Below are positions 35,350-43,714 of a DNA stretch of 64,000 nt, piece by piece. The position numbers and the translations under genes are program-made. A model generated the notes under the pieces. It was not told where the DNA came from. It saw only the letters and a program-made list of their open reading frames with translations, and did no database searches. The DNA comes from Hyphomonas atlantica corrig. (GTDB taxonomy: Bacteria > Pseudomonadota > Alphaproteobacteria > Caulobacterales > Hyphomonadaceae): NCBI RefSeq assembly GCF_000682715.1, contig NZ_AWFH01000061.1, positions 1-64,000 on the forward strand. Direction: 5' to 3'. The first letter of the stretch is position 1, and the number at the start of each line of letters is the position of its first letter.

Positions 35350-35537
35350 GTCCTTGTGAAGCGTCCGCTGTGGCTGCGAATACAACCTGTTGGTGTGTGT
35401 GGAGAGTAAGTTTCGTGTTTCTGGTGGTTCAGCTTTTGCAACTATTTTGGCGCTCCAAATCAAGTCAGGACGAGAACCCCAATCTAGCGTGAGATATCGC
35501 AAAGTTTGTGATTTTCTGCAGCTTGAGGGGTAATGTC

Positions 35538-37835
35538 ATGGGTCGGAACAAAAGAAGTTTTATGAAGTGTGGTGCTGCTGTTGCAGCGCTGAGTGTTGCG
35601 CTGGTTCACGGTGGTGTTGCATTTGCCGATGATGCGGCGGGTGATGAAGATGACATCCGCAACATGAACCAGATAACAGTGTACGGAGAGAAGCGGGAAA
35701 CCACTCTTCAGGATGCGCCAATCGCGCTGAGCGCTATCACCGGGGATATCCTGGAGCAGGCGGGCATCACGGATCCGAGCCAGCTGAATGGGTATGTTCC
35801 CGGCCTCATGATCACGAAAAGTGGCGGGTCTGAGCGCATCGTCACCATTCGCGGTGTAGGCCAGCAGACTCCAGAGAACTTCGCGACAATTCCGGGTGTG
35901 TCGTTTCATGTCGACGGCGCGTTCCTGCCAAATTCCATCGCGCTCAATATGGGGTTCTTTGATGTAGATCGCATCGAAGTCCTTCGCGGCCCGCAGGGCA
36001 CTGTGTTCGGACAGAGTTCAACCGGTGGGTCGATCAACGTGATCACGAACCAGCCAACGCTTGGAGAGTCGAAGGGCACGTTTAAGGCAACTCTGGGCGA
36101 CTACAACTACGTTCAGGGATTTGCCTCCTATAATGTGCCGATTGGTGAAACAGCGGCGATCCGCGGGTCAATCCAGCAAACGTCTCATGATGGCTATGCG
36201 ACGGCCACCAGTATTGATGGCGGTTATGAGCTGGATGACGCAGACAATGAGCATTATCGCCTCGCCGCCTTGTGGGAGCCAACGGACAAGCTGTCCACAA
36301 CGCTTTCCTATACGCTATACAATGACAAGCATAATGGCGGAGCACTGAAGAATATTGAGGACCCCAATCCTGATATTCGCGAAGTCACGCAGGACTTTCC
36401 CGCAAAGTTCAAGCTGAGGTCGGAACTTGCCACGCTCAACGTATCGTACGAGCTTCCTTTCGCGACGCTGAAGTCTGTGACGAGTTATCAGGACATGTCG
36501 CATGACCAGTCGTTTGACGCCGATCGCCTCGATCTGGCGACCTATGGCGGCTACGATCATGTTGCGACGTGGGCTACAGAAGCCGAAACCTTCATGGAAG
36601 AACTGACAATCAGCTCACTTCCGGAATCCGGAATCGACTGGATTGCAGGCGTATTCTATTCGAACACGGACTCGGCTCAATATGTGGTCGAATACCGGGA
36701 GCTTGGCGTCACCTCCATTCCCGGCCTCCCAGTTCTGCCTCGTGACACCACTCCGGCGGAAATTCCTTCAAACCTTGCCTATGAAAACATTTCGACCGTC
36801 AATCGTGAGTCGATTGCTCCGTTCTTTCAGGCGACAATCCCGCTGATGGAAAACCTGAGCGCAACAGTCGGCGCGCGTTACAATGACGACAAGTATGACG
36901 GCGAGGGTGCTTCGTACTATTCAACGCCGACCGCCAGTTCGTTCGCAACACAGACTTGGACCGGGAAAGTCGGGCTTGATTACGATATATCCGAAGACTC
37001 GATGGTGTATGCGAGCTGGTCACGCGGTTACAAGCCGGGCGGACTGAATGGCGGAACGTCAGGCGCACTTGTTGTCTCCTCGACATATGATGAAGAGACT
37101 GTGGAGGCGATCGAGTTCGGCTCCAAGAACACATTTCTTGATGGCCGCGCAACGCTCAACGCCTCGGTCTTCTTCAATCAGTATGAAAACATGCAGTTCA
37201 TCGAAGAGGATCCGATCCCCTATGCCGGGGGCATTGGCAACATTCCTGAAGCTGAAACATATGGTATCGAACTGGAGGGCAGCTATCTGACCTTCAACGA
37301 CCAGCTCATGCTTGGCGGCAATATGGCCATGCTGGACGGGGAGGTCACTGCTGACTATGTGGCGCTGGATCGCCGCCTTGCTGACCTCGCCGGAGATGAA
37401 GCGGTGAATTCAGGCGCTACATATCCTTGGTCTTATGACTGGTTTCTCGCGCGTCAGTCTGCAGGCGTGCAGGTCGAGGGCAACACCCCGCCAAATCTCG
37501 CTGACCTGACATACAATCTGTATGCGGCCTGGTTCCAGCCAGTTGGTGATCATGGTGAGCTGACGTCTCGCATCGAGAATGTATATGTTGGAGAGTATGA
37601 GGCGCGCATTTTCAACACGGCTGGCGCGGATGATGTGCCATCATACAGCCTCTGGAATGCGTACTTCCAGTATCAGCCGAATGAAGCGCCGTGGTTCGTG
37701 TCGGCTTCGATCACGAATATTGGAGATGAAGAGGGTATCTCGGGCCGGTTCGTGGATCCTTACTCAAGCGGAACTGTGAGCAATGAGTATGTCCCTCCGC
37801 GGCAATTGCTCGTCACATTCGGATTTGAGTTCTGA
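35538..37835 (+). CDS. TonB-dependent outer-membrane receptor
   Basis: Outer-membrane transporter of 765 residues. A signal peptide (AAVAALSVALVHGGVAFA) is followed by a TonB-box-like NQITVYGEKRE, a plug domain with PGLMITKSGGSERIVTIRG, DVDRIEVLRGPQGTVFG and STGGSINVIT, and a beta-barrel ending in LLVTFGFEF. The plug wording is that of the large sphingomonad/caulobacter group often found in gene sets for plant or aromatic compounds. GAGGGG precedes the ATG at 35538. It sits next to the MFS carrier and 36 bases before the second TauD gene, so it is the likely entry port for the island's substrate. Confidence 0.92.
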   Translation: MGRNKRSFMKCGAAVAALSVALVHGGVAFADDAAGDEDDIRNMNQITVYGEKRETTLQDAPIALSAITGDILEQAGITDPSQLNGYVPGLMITKSGGSERIVTIRGVGQQTPENFATIPGVSFHVDGAFLPNSIALNMGFFDVDRIEVLRGPQGTVFGQSSTGGSINVITNQPTLGESKGTFKATLGDYNYVQGFASYNVPIGETAAIRGSIQQTSHDGYATATSIDGGYELDDADNEHYRLAALWEPTDKLSTTLSYTLYNDKHNGGALKNIEDPNPDIREVTQDFPAKFKLRSELATLNVSYELPFATLKSVTSYQDMSHDQSFDADRLDLATYGGYDHVATWATEAETFMEELTISSLPESGIDWIAGVFYSNTDSAQYVVEYRELGVTSIPGLPVLPRDTTPAEIPSNLAYENISTVNRESIAPFFQATIPLMENLSATVGARYNDDKYDGEGASYYSTPTASSFATQTWTGKVGLDYDISEDSMVYASWSRGYKPGGLNGGTSGALVVSSTYDEETVEAIEFGSKNTFLDGRATLNASVFFNQYENMQFIEEDPIPYAGGIGNIPEAETYGIELEGSYLTFNDQLMLGGNMAMLDGEVTADYVALDRRLADLAGDEAVNSGATYPWSYDWFLARQSAGVQVEGNTPPNLADLTYNLYAAWFQPVGDHGELTSRIENVYVGEYEARIFNTAGADDVPSYSLWNAYFQYQPNEAPWFVSASITNIGDEEGISGRFVDPYSSGTVSNEYVPPRQLLVTFGFEF

Positions 37836-37871
37836 TCTGAAGCGAAGCCAAATTATTAGAAGGAAATAGAC

Positions 37872-38708
37872 GTGTCCGAATTTGACGGCGACAAGACGTA
37901 CCAGCATTTCACCGCAAATCGAGTCACGCCCTACATGGGGGCCGAGTTGGATGGAATTGATCTGACCCGGCCCCTCTCACCCAGCCAGGCAGACGAATTG
38001 CGAGATGCGCTGGCCAGGTTCCAGGTTATCTTCTTTCGTGACCAGGAAATCAGTCATGACGCGCACAAGGATCTGGGGCGATTGTTTGGGCCTCTCGCGA
38101 TCCATTCGGCGGTGGCTGGCATCGATGGACATCCAGAGATTGTGGCCATTCATGCCGATGCGGACTCAAAATATGTTGCCGGAGAGAGCTGGCATTCGGA
38201 TTTGAGTGCAGATGAAGAACCTCCACTTGGTAGTATCCTTTATCTTCACACCGTTCCGGAAACGGGCGGGGATACGATGTTTTCCAGCATGTACAAAGCC
38301 TATGACGCCTTGTCTGAACGGATGAAAACATATCTCGAAGGATTGGAGGCGGTGCATGACGCCAATCCGGTTTATCATGCTCTGTTCAAGGATTATGATA
38401 AACGGTATCCGGTTGCGACCCATCCGGTCATTCGCAGGCATCCGGTGACCGGAAAGAAATGTATCTTCGTCAATTCGTCCTACACGACCCATATTGAGGG
38501 ATTGTCGGATGAGGAGAGCAAGGCGGTTCTAAACTTCCTGTTCGACCACGTGAAGAATCCGAACTTTCAGATACGGTTTCGATGGAAACCGCACTCCATC
38601 GCCTTTTGGGACAACCGTGCCGTCCAGCACCTGGCGGTTTGGGACTATTTCCCGGAAGTCAGATCCGGTTTCCGGGTCACGATCGCGGGTGACAAACCCG
38701 TTTCCTAG
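37872..38708 (+). CDS. TauD/TfdA-family 2-oxoglutarate dioxygenase (copy 2)
   Basis: Non-heme Fe(II)/2-oxoglutarate dioxygenase of 278 residues, the normal length for TauD/TfdA. The triad is His108-x-Asp110 (SWHSDLSAD) and His253 (NRAVQHLAVWDYF), with Arg268 (SGFRVTI) for 2-oxoglutarate. The strands TPYMGAELDGIDL and FQVIFFRDQEI are typical of the family. The start is GTG with AAGGAAA upstream. It follows the TonB receptor after 36 bases, so they are probably co-transcribed. TauD relatives cleave sulfonates, sulfate esters and aryloxy ethers; which applies here is unknown. It ends 19 bases from the ScfR gene on the other strand and is the right boundary of the island. Confidence 0.9.
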   Translation: MSEFDGDKTYQHFTANRVTPYMGAELDGIDLTRPLSPSQADELRDALARFQVIFFRDQEISHDAHKDLGRLFGPLAIHSAVAGIDGHPEIVAIHADADSKYVAGESWHSDLSADEEPPLGSILYLHTVPETGGDTMFSSMYKAYDALSERMKTYLEGLEAVHDANPVYHALFKDYDKRYPVATHPVIRRHPVTGKKCIFVNSSYTTHIEGLSDEESKAVLNFLFDHVKNPNFQIRFRWKPHSIAFWDNRAVQHLAVWDYFPEVRSGFRVTIAGDKPVS

Positions 38709-38727
38709 GGAATGCGATTGTGGTCCG

Positions 38728-40167
38728 CTAGTCGTGCTCGAAGCTGAAGACAGAGATACCGCGCGATCTTGTATCGAAGACAAGTTTCTTGTTTAGCGGA
38801 GCGTGGGCCCTGGATGGGCAATTGTTCCGGTCGCACATATAGCAATTCACTCCAATGGGCGTCGCCTGCATGGCGGGCAGATTGAGTGTCTGCGCATATA
38901 TCAGGCGGGGGGCGTAGGCGATGTCACACCCAAGGCCGATGGCGTACTTGGTTGGCGGCCGGTCAAAGGCGCCTTCCGACCGTGACATCGTGCGGGCGAT
39001 TGAGAAATAGGTCGTATTGTCCGGCATCTGAATGATTTGGGTGCGAACCTGGTCAGGCGTCGCAAAGCAATCATGGATATTCCAGAGCGGGCAGGCGCCA
39101 CCGAATTTCGAAAAATGAAACCGCCCCGCGCTGAAACGCTTGGACACATTGCCGGCGCTGTCCATTCGGACGAAGAAGAAGGGGATGCCGCGTGCATCCG
39201 GTTTCTGAAGTGTGGTGAGGCGGTGGGCGACTTGTTCAAAGCTTGCGCCGAACCGATGGCTGAGCAGCTCAATGTCATATTTCGTTGTTTCGCATTCACG
39301 GAGGAAGCGCGCATACGGCATCAGCAACGCGGCGGCGAAGTAATTTGCCAGGCTGACGCTGGCCAGGTTTCGCGCGCTGCGATCCGGGAATTTGGCTTTC
39401 TCGACATGCGCTTCAATAAGGGGGGCATATTCCAGCATGGCGATCTGGACGGCCAGCTGAAAGCGTCGTCCGGATTGGTGGAGCAGTTCTGACAGATCGA
39501 TCCTGCGATGGTGCCGATCAAAATAGCGTAGCCTGTCTGGCATGACATGAGCCGGGACAATCCGGACCTGGTAATTGTGTTGCTTCTTCAGGCGGTCTGT
39601 CAGGGTGGTATGAGGTTCATCCGTGGTCAGAAACAATTCGGCTGAGAGCGCTTCTGCCGCTTCGTCGATTTCGGGGAAGTAGTTCCGGTTTTCGTGGAAA
39701 TATTCACGAACGGAATCCACGCTCCGATCCGTCTGTTCCAGCACTTCGACCTTTTCCCGGTCTGCCATTGGGTTGGCGTCCGAATAGAGCCGGATATTCA
39801 TCTCCTGATGGCGCGAATAGAGACGGAGGAACGCCTTCGCGATGTCCGGATTGGCGTTGACGACATCTTCGACGTCATTCTTGCCAATCGGCCCGGCTTC
39901 AAAAACGGGGTCGCGAAGCGCTTCCATGAGTTCGGAGGCCAGTCGGGCGTCGCTTGCGCCGCCCACATCGCTCAGATCGAAATCGTAGATTTGTGCGAGG
40001 GACACGAGCAGTTTCGCGCTCACGGGGCGCTGATTGCTCTCGATCAGATTGATGTAGCTGGCTGAGACATCGAGGTCTTCGGCCATTTGGGCCTGCGTCA
40101 GTCCAAGCGTGCGGCGAAGCCGTCGAAGCTTCGCGCCAATGAGGAGTTTCTCTTTTCGCTGGCTCAT
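38728..40167 (-). CDS. ScfR/RamB-type transcriptional regulator of short-chain acyl metabolism
   Basis: Cytoplasmic regulator of 479 residues. An XRE helix-turn-helix opens the protein (LRRLRRTLGLTQAQMAED, ISYLINLIESNQRP region, about residues 10-65). A middle IrrE/ImmA-like domain follows, and the C-terminal DUF2083 domain ends with the cysteine motif GVNCYMCDRNNCPSRA. This architecture is the short-chain fatty acyl regulator family; RamB of Corynebacterium, which controls acetate and glyoxylate genes, is the known member. The ATG at 40167 is preferred over a TTG one codon earlier. It is divergent from aceB-aceA, the expected targets. Confidence 0.9.
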   Translation of the reverse strand: MSQRKEKLLIGAKLRRLRRTLGLTQAQMAEDLDVSASYINLIESNQRPVSAKLLVSLAQIYDFDLSDVGGASDARLASELMEALRDPVFEAGPIGKNDVEDVVNANPDIAKAFLRLYSRHQEMNIRLYSDANPMADREKVEVLEQTDRSVDSVREYFHENRNYFPEIDEAAEALSAELFLTTDEPHTTLTDRLKKQHNYQVRIVPAHVMPDRLRYFDRHHRRIDLSELLHQSGRRFQLAVQIAMLEYAPLIEAHVEKAKFPDRSARNLASVSLANYFAAALLMPYARFLRECETTKYDIELLSHRFGASFEQVAHRLTTLQKPDARGIPFFFVRMDSAGNVSKRFSAGRFHFSKFGGACPLWNIHDCFATPDQVRTQIIQMPDNTTYFSIARTMSRSEGAFDRPPTKYAIGLGCDIAYAPRLIYAQTLNLPAMQATPIGVNCYMCDRNNCPSRAHAPLNKKLVFDTRSRGISVFSFEHD

Positions 40168-40182
40168 CAAATACCCTGAAGA

Positions 40183-40199
40183 TTTACAAACTTTACAAT
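40183..40199. promoter_or_regulatory. Candidate RamB-like site between scfR and aceB
   Basis: AAACTTTACAAT at 40188-40199 agrees in 10 of 12 positions with the C. glutamicum RamB core AAACTTTGCAAA, as I recall that consensus. A second TTTACA half starts at 40183, nine bases before the inner one, and GTTTAC/GTAAAC words follow at about 40209 and 40222. The site lies about 20 bases upstream of the regulator start, fitting autoregulation and control of aceB. Confidence 0.45.
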
Positions 40200-40320
40200 T
40201 ACCGTTGGGTTTACCTTACATCGTAAACATAAAAACCCAATAGAAACAATTGCATACTCGATATTCGGAAGAAGTGTAAATAGTGTTGTGTCAATTCGAG
40301 TTTGATTGATGAGGCACATT

Positions 40321-41958
40321 ATGACTTTTGTCGAAGCGTTGGAGCGGGCCCCCAAAGAGGCTGACCATATTGAAGTCCTGAAGCGGGTAGAGGGCGTAGA
40401 CCGGGTGCTGACCGAGGGTGCGCTCGACTTTCTGGTTCGCCTTGAGCGCCGTTTCGGTTCCCGGCGTCGTGAGCTTCTCGCTGCGCGCCGCGCACGTCAG
40501 GCGCGGTTCGATGCCGGGGAGCTGCCGGATTTCCTGCCTGAAACGAAATCAATCCGCGATGGCGTCTGGGAAGTTGCCCCGATCCCGGCGGTTCTCCAGG
40601 ATCGCCGCGCGGAAATCACGGGCCCTGTTGATCGCAAGATGATGATCAACGCGCTGAACTCTGGCGCCAAGATGTTCATGGCTGACTTCGAGGATGCGTC
40701 GTCACCGACCTTCGGGAACATGATCGACGGTCAGGTGAACATGCAGGATTATGCCAATGGCAGCCTGGATTACACGGACCCGAAGTCTGGCAAATCCTAT
40801 GCGCTCGGCGAAGAGACCGCTGTGATGATCGTGCGCCCTCGCGGATGGCACATGGAAGAGGCGCACCTCCTCATTGACGGCCAACCCATCTCCGCCAGCC
40901 TGTTCGATTTCGGACTGCACATCTTCCACAATGGCGCGAAACTGCACGCCTCGGGCCTTGGGCCTTTCTACTACTTGCCGAAGATGGAGAGCCATCTGGA
41001 GGCACGCCTGTGGGATGAGGTCTTTGAGTTCGCGCAGGAAACGCTCGGAATTCCAGTAGGCTCCATCAAGGCGACCGTACTGATCGAAACGCTTCCCGCT
41101 GCATTCGAGATGGATGAAATCCTTTACGAACTCCGCCGCCACATCGCTGGCCTCAATTGTGGCCGGTGGGACTATATCTTCTCCTACATCAAGACGCTTC
41201 GGAAGAACGCAGCCTACGTGCTGCCAGACCGTGCGCAGGTCGGCATGGACCGCGCATTCCTGAATGCTTATTCCTTGCTGCTGATCAAGACGTGCCACAA
41301 TCGCCGCGCCCATGCGATGGGCGGCATGGCGGCGCAGATTCCGGTCAAGAATGACGAGGCGGCAAACACGGCGGCCTTTGAAAAGGTGCGCGCCGACAAG
41401 CTGCGCGAAGTGAAGGCGGGTCATGATGGCACTTGGGTGGCTCACCCTGCGCTCGTGCCTGTGGCGATGGAAGTCTTCAACGAGCACATGCCGGCCTGCA
41501 ATCAAGTACGCAGCCAGCGGACTTTCCCGCCGATCCGTCGGGACGACCTTCTGCGTCCGCACACCGGGGACATCACCGAGGCGGGTGTGCGCACCAATAT
41601 TTCCGTCGGCATTGAATACACCGCCGCCTGGCTGAATGGTCGCGGCGCTGTGCCGATCCACAATCTGATGGAAGATGCCGCAACAGCTGAGATCTCCCGC
41701 AGCCAGATCTGGCAGTGGTTGCATCATCAGGCCAGCATCATCGCGCAGAATGGTGAAGCCCGTTCGTTCTCACAGGACTGGTTCATGGAAATTCTCGGCG
41801 AGGAGCTCGCCAAGATCCGCGAAGCCATCGGCGCAGATGCCTATGAACAGGGCCGCTACGAACTTGCCGCAAACATCTTCACCGAAACGGCAACCGGCGA
41901 AGACCTGCCAGACTTCCTGACAACCCCCGCTTACGAGGCGCTGCGAAAGCTCGCCTAA
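40321..41958 (+). CDS. aceB: Malate synthase A
   Basis: Glyoxylate-shunt enzyme of 545 residues that condenses glyoxylate with acetyl-CoA to form malate. Length and motifs are those of malate synthase A: FMADFEDASSPTFGNMIDGQ, GPFYYLPKMESHLEARLW, SIKATVLIETLPAAFEMDEI, RDHFGLNCGRWDY-type region read here as GLNCGRWDYIFSYIKT, and GRGAVPIHNLMEDAATAEIS. The ATG at 40321 has GAGG six bases upstream; earlier TTG and ATG codons lack this spacing. It is divergent from the ScfR gene and 40 bases before aceA, with which it forms an operon. Confidence 0.96.
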   Translation: MTFVEALERAPKEADHIEVLKRVEGVDRVLTEGALDFLVRLERRFGSRRRELLAARRARQARFDAGELPDFLPETKSIRDGVWEVAPIPAVLQDRRAEITGPVDRKMMINALNSGAKMFMADFEDASSPTFGNMIDGQVNMQDYANGSLDYTDPKSGKSYALGEETAVMIVRPRGWHMEEAHLLIDGQPISASLFDFGLHIFHNGAKLHASGLGPFYYLPKMESHLEARLWDEVFEFAQETLGIPVGSIKATVLIETLPAAFEMDEILYELRRHIAGLNCGRWDYIFSYIKTLRKNAAYVLPDRAQVGMDRAFLNAYSLLLIKTCHNRRAHAMGGMAAQIPVKNDEAANTAAFEKVRADKLREVKAGHDGTWVAHPALVPVAMEVFNEHMPACNQVRSQRTFPPIRRDDLLRPHTGDITEAGVRTNISVGIEYTAAWLNGRGAVPIHNLMEDAATAEISRSQIWQWLHHQASIIAQNGEARSFSQDWFMEILGEELAKIREAIGADAYEQGRYELAANIFTETATGEDLPDFLTTPAYEALRKLA

Positions 41959-41998
41959 TCCCCACACTGACTTCACCAAATTTCAAGGAGACAAAACT

Positions 41999-43621
41999 AT
42001 GTCCAACCGCCCAACTTACTCTGAACTGCGCGCCGAGGCGCTCAAGCGTTATCCCGACGGCGTGACGCGCGCCGGGATCAGCATAGACGATATCGTCCAG
42101 CTGAAAATCCAGAACACATACTCCACGCATCTCGACATTGCCCGCGAAATGGCCGGCGTGATGAGAGCTGACATGGCGGCCTATGACGCCGACCACTCAA
42201 AGTTCACCCAGTCTCTGGGCTGCTGGTCCGGCTTCCACGCGCAACAGATGATCAAGTCTGTCAAGCGCATGCGCGGCACGGCAAAAGGCACCTATGTGTA
42301 CCTGTCCGGCTGGATGGTCGCTGGCCTGCGCAACACCTGGGGTCACCTGCCGGATCAGTCCATGCACGAAAAGACGGCTGTCGCAGAGCTTATCGAAGAG
42401 ATCTATGTTTCCCTTCGTCAGGCCGACGAAGTTGCTCTGAACGATTTGTTCCGCGAACTGGCCGCCGCCCGGGAAGCGGGTGCAAGCCAGGATGTCCTGG
42501 ATGAGATCATCTACCGGATCGACACGTTCGAGACCCATGTGGTTCCGATCATTGCTGACATCGATGCTGGCTTCGGCAACGAGCATGCGACGTATCTGCT
42601 GGCCAAGGAGCTGATCAAGGCTGGCGCGTGCTGCCTCCAGATCGAGAACCAGGTCTCTGACGCGAAGCAGTGTGGCCACCAGGATGGCAAGGTCACAGTT
42701 CCCCGCGAAGACTTCATCGAGAAGCTGCGCGCCTGCCGTCTGGCATTTGAGGAGCTTGGGGTAGACGATGGTGTGATCGTCGCGCGTACAGACAGCCTCG
42801 GCGCCGGCCTGACCCAGAAGGTTCCGGTATCTCAGGGGCCGGGCGACCTGGCTTCGGAATACATCAAATGGCTTGAAACCGAAGAGATCTCCGACTCCAA
42901 TCCGCTTCAGGATGGCGAGATGGCGCTGCAGAAAGATGGTAAGCTGGTCAAGCCAGTCCGTCTGCCAAACGGCCTCTATCGCTTCCGCGAAGGAACGGGC
43001 ACCGAGCGCGTGATCGAGGATTGTATCGCCAACCTTACGCTTGGCGGCGCAGACCTGCTCTGGATCGAAACTGATACGCCGAACGTCGACATCATCGCGG
43101 GCATGGTGAACCGTATCAAGGAAGTCGTGCCAGATGCGAAGCTGACCTATAACAACAGCCCAAGCTTCAACTGGACCCTCAATCTGCGCAAGCAGGTCCG
43201 GGCAGACTGGATCGCGGCTGGCAAGATCTCCGAGAATGAATATCCGGAGGCAGAACTCATGTCGGCCCGCTTTGACGATACCGATCTCGGCAAGGAAGCT
43301 GACGCACGCCTGCAACGTTTCCAATATGACATCAGCGAACGCGCTGGCGTGTTCCACAACCTGATCACGCTGCCAACCTTCCACATGACGGCCTTCGCCA
43401 TGGACGAATTGTCGAAAGGGTACTTCGGCGAGAACAAGATGGCCGCCTATGTGCAGACCATCCAGCGCCGCGAAATCCGCAATGGTGTGTCTGCCGTGAA
43501 GCACCAGCACGAAGTGGGCTCAGACCTTGGCGATACGTTCAAGGAAATGGTTGCCGGCGAACGCGCGCTGAAGGCGGGCGGTGTTCACAACACGATGAAC
43601 CAGTTCGAGAACGTCGACTGA
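41999..43621 (+). CDS. aceA: Isocitrate lyase (long form)
   Basis: Glyoxylate-shunt enzyme of 540 residues that splits isocitrate to glyoxylate and succinate. The active-site signature is Lys223-Gln-Cys225-Gly-His227 (DAKQCGHQDGKVTVP). The length and this wording correspond to the long isocitrate lyases such as the Pseudomonas aeruginosa enzyme, rather than the 430-residue AceA of E. coli. AAGGAG precedes the ATG. It follows aceB after 40 bases, and a clear intrinsic terminator follows at 43649. ScfR next to the operon and acnB elsewhere in the window fit growth on acetate, fatty acids or other two-carbon yielding substrates. Confidence 0.97.
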   Translation: MSNRPTYSELRAEALKRYPDGVTRAGISIDDIVQLKIQNTYSTHLDIAREMAGVMRADMAAYDADHSKFTQSLGCWSGFHAQQMIKSVKRMRGTAKGTYVYLSGWMVAGLRNTWGHLPDQSMHEKTAVAELIEEIYVSLRQADEVALNDLFRELAAAREAGASQDVLDEIIYRIDTFETHVVPIIADIDAGFGNEHATYLLAKELIKAGACCLQIENQVSDAKQCGHQDGKVTVPREDFIEKLRACRLAFEELGVDDGVIVARTDSLGAGLTQKVPVSQGPGDLASEYIKWLETEEISDSNPLQDGEMALQKDGKLVKPVRLPNGLYRFREGTGTERVIEDCIANLTLGGADLLWIETDTPNVDIIAGMVNRIKEVVPDAKLTYNNSPSFNWTLNLRKQVRADWIAAGKISENEYPEAELMSARFDDTDLGKEADARLQRFQYDISERAGVFHNLITLPTFHMTAFAMDELSKGYFGENKMAAYVQTIQRREIRNGVSAVKHQHEVGSDLGDTFKEMVAGERALKAGGVHNTMNQFENVD

Positions 43622-43648
43622 TCATACTGAACTTTTCAAACGGACCTA

Positions 43649-43680
43649 AAGCCCAGCCAGTTTGGCTGGGCTTCTTTTTA
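43649..43680 (+). terminator. Intrinsic terminator of aceBA
   Basis: Perfect 11-base stem AAGCCCAGCCA/TGGCTGGGCTT with a three-base loop, followed by CTTTTTA. It lies 28 bases after the aceA stop and is a textbook Rho-independent terminator. Confidence 0.92.
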
Positions 43681-43714
43681 TGGGCCAGAGACCGGAATCC
43701 TGCCGGGTGAGTTC

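Noticed and set aside
40702-41727. Minus-strand open frame of 341 codons over aceB
   Set aside because: Antisense to malate synthase, with no recognisable family features.
42197-43510. Minus-strand open frame of 437 codons over aceA
   Set aside because: It is antisense to isocitrate lyase, whose protein is unmistakable; the frame is a by-product of GC-rich codon use.
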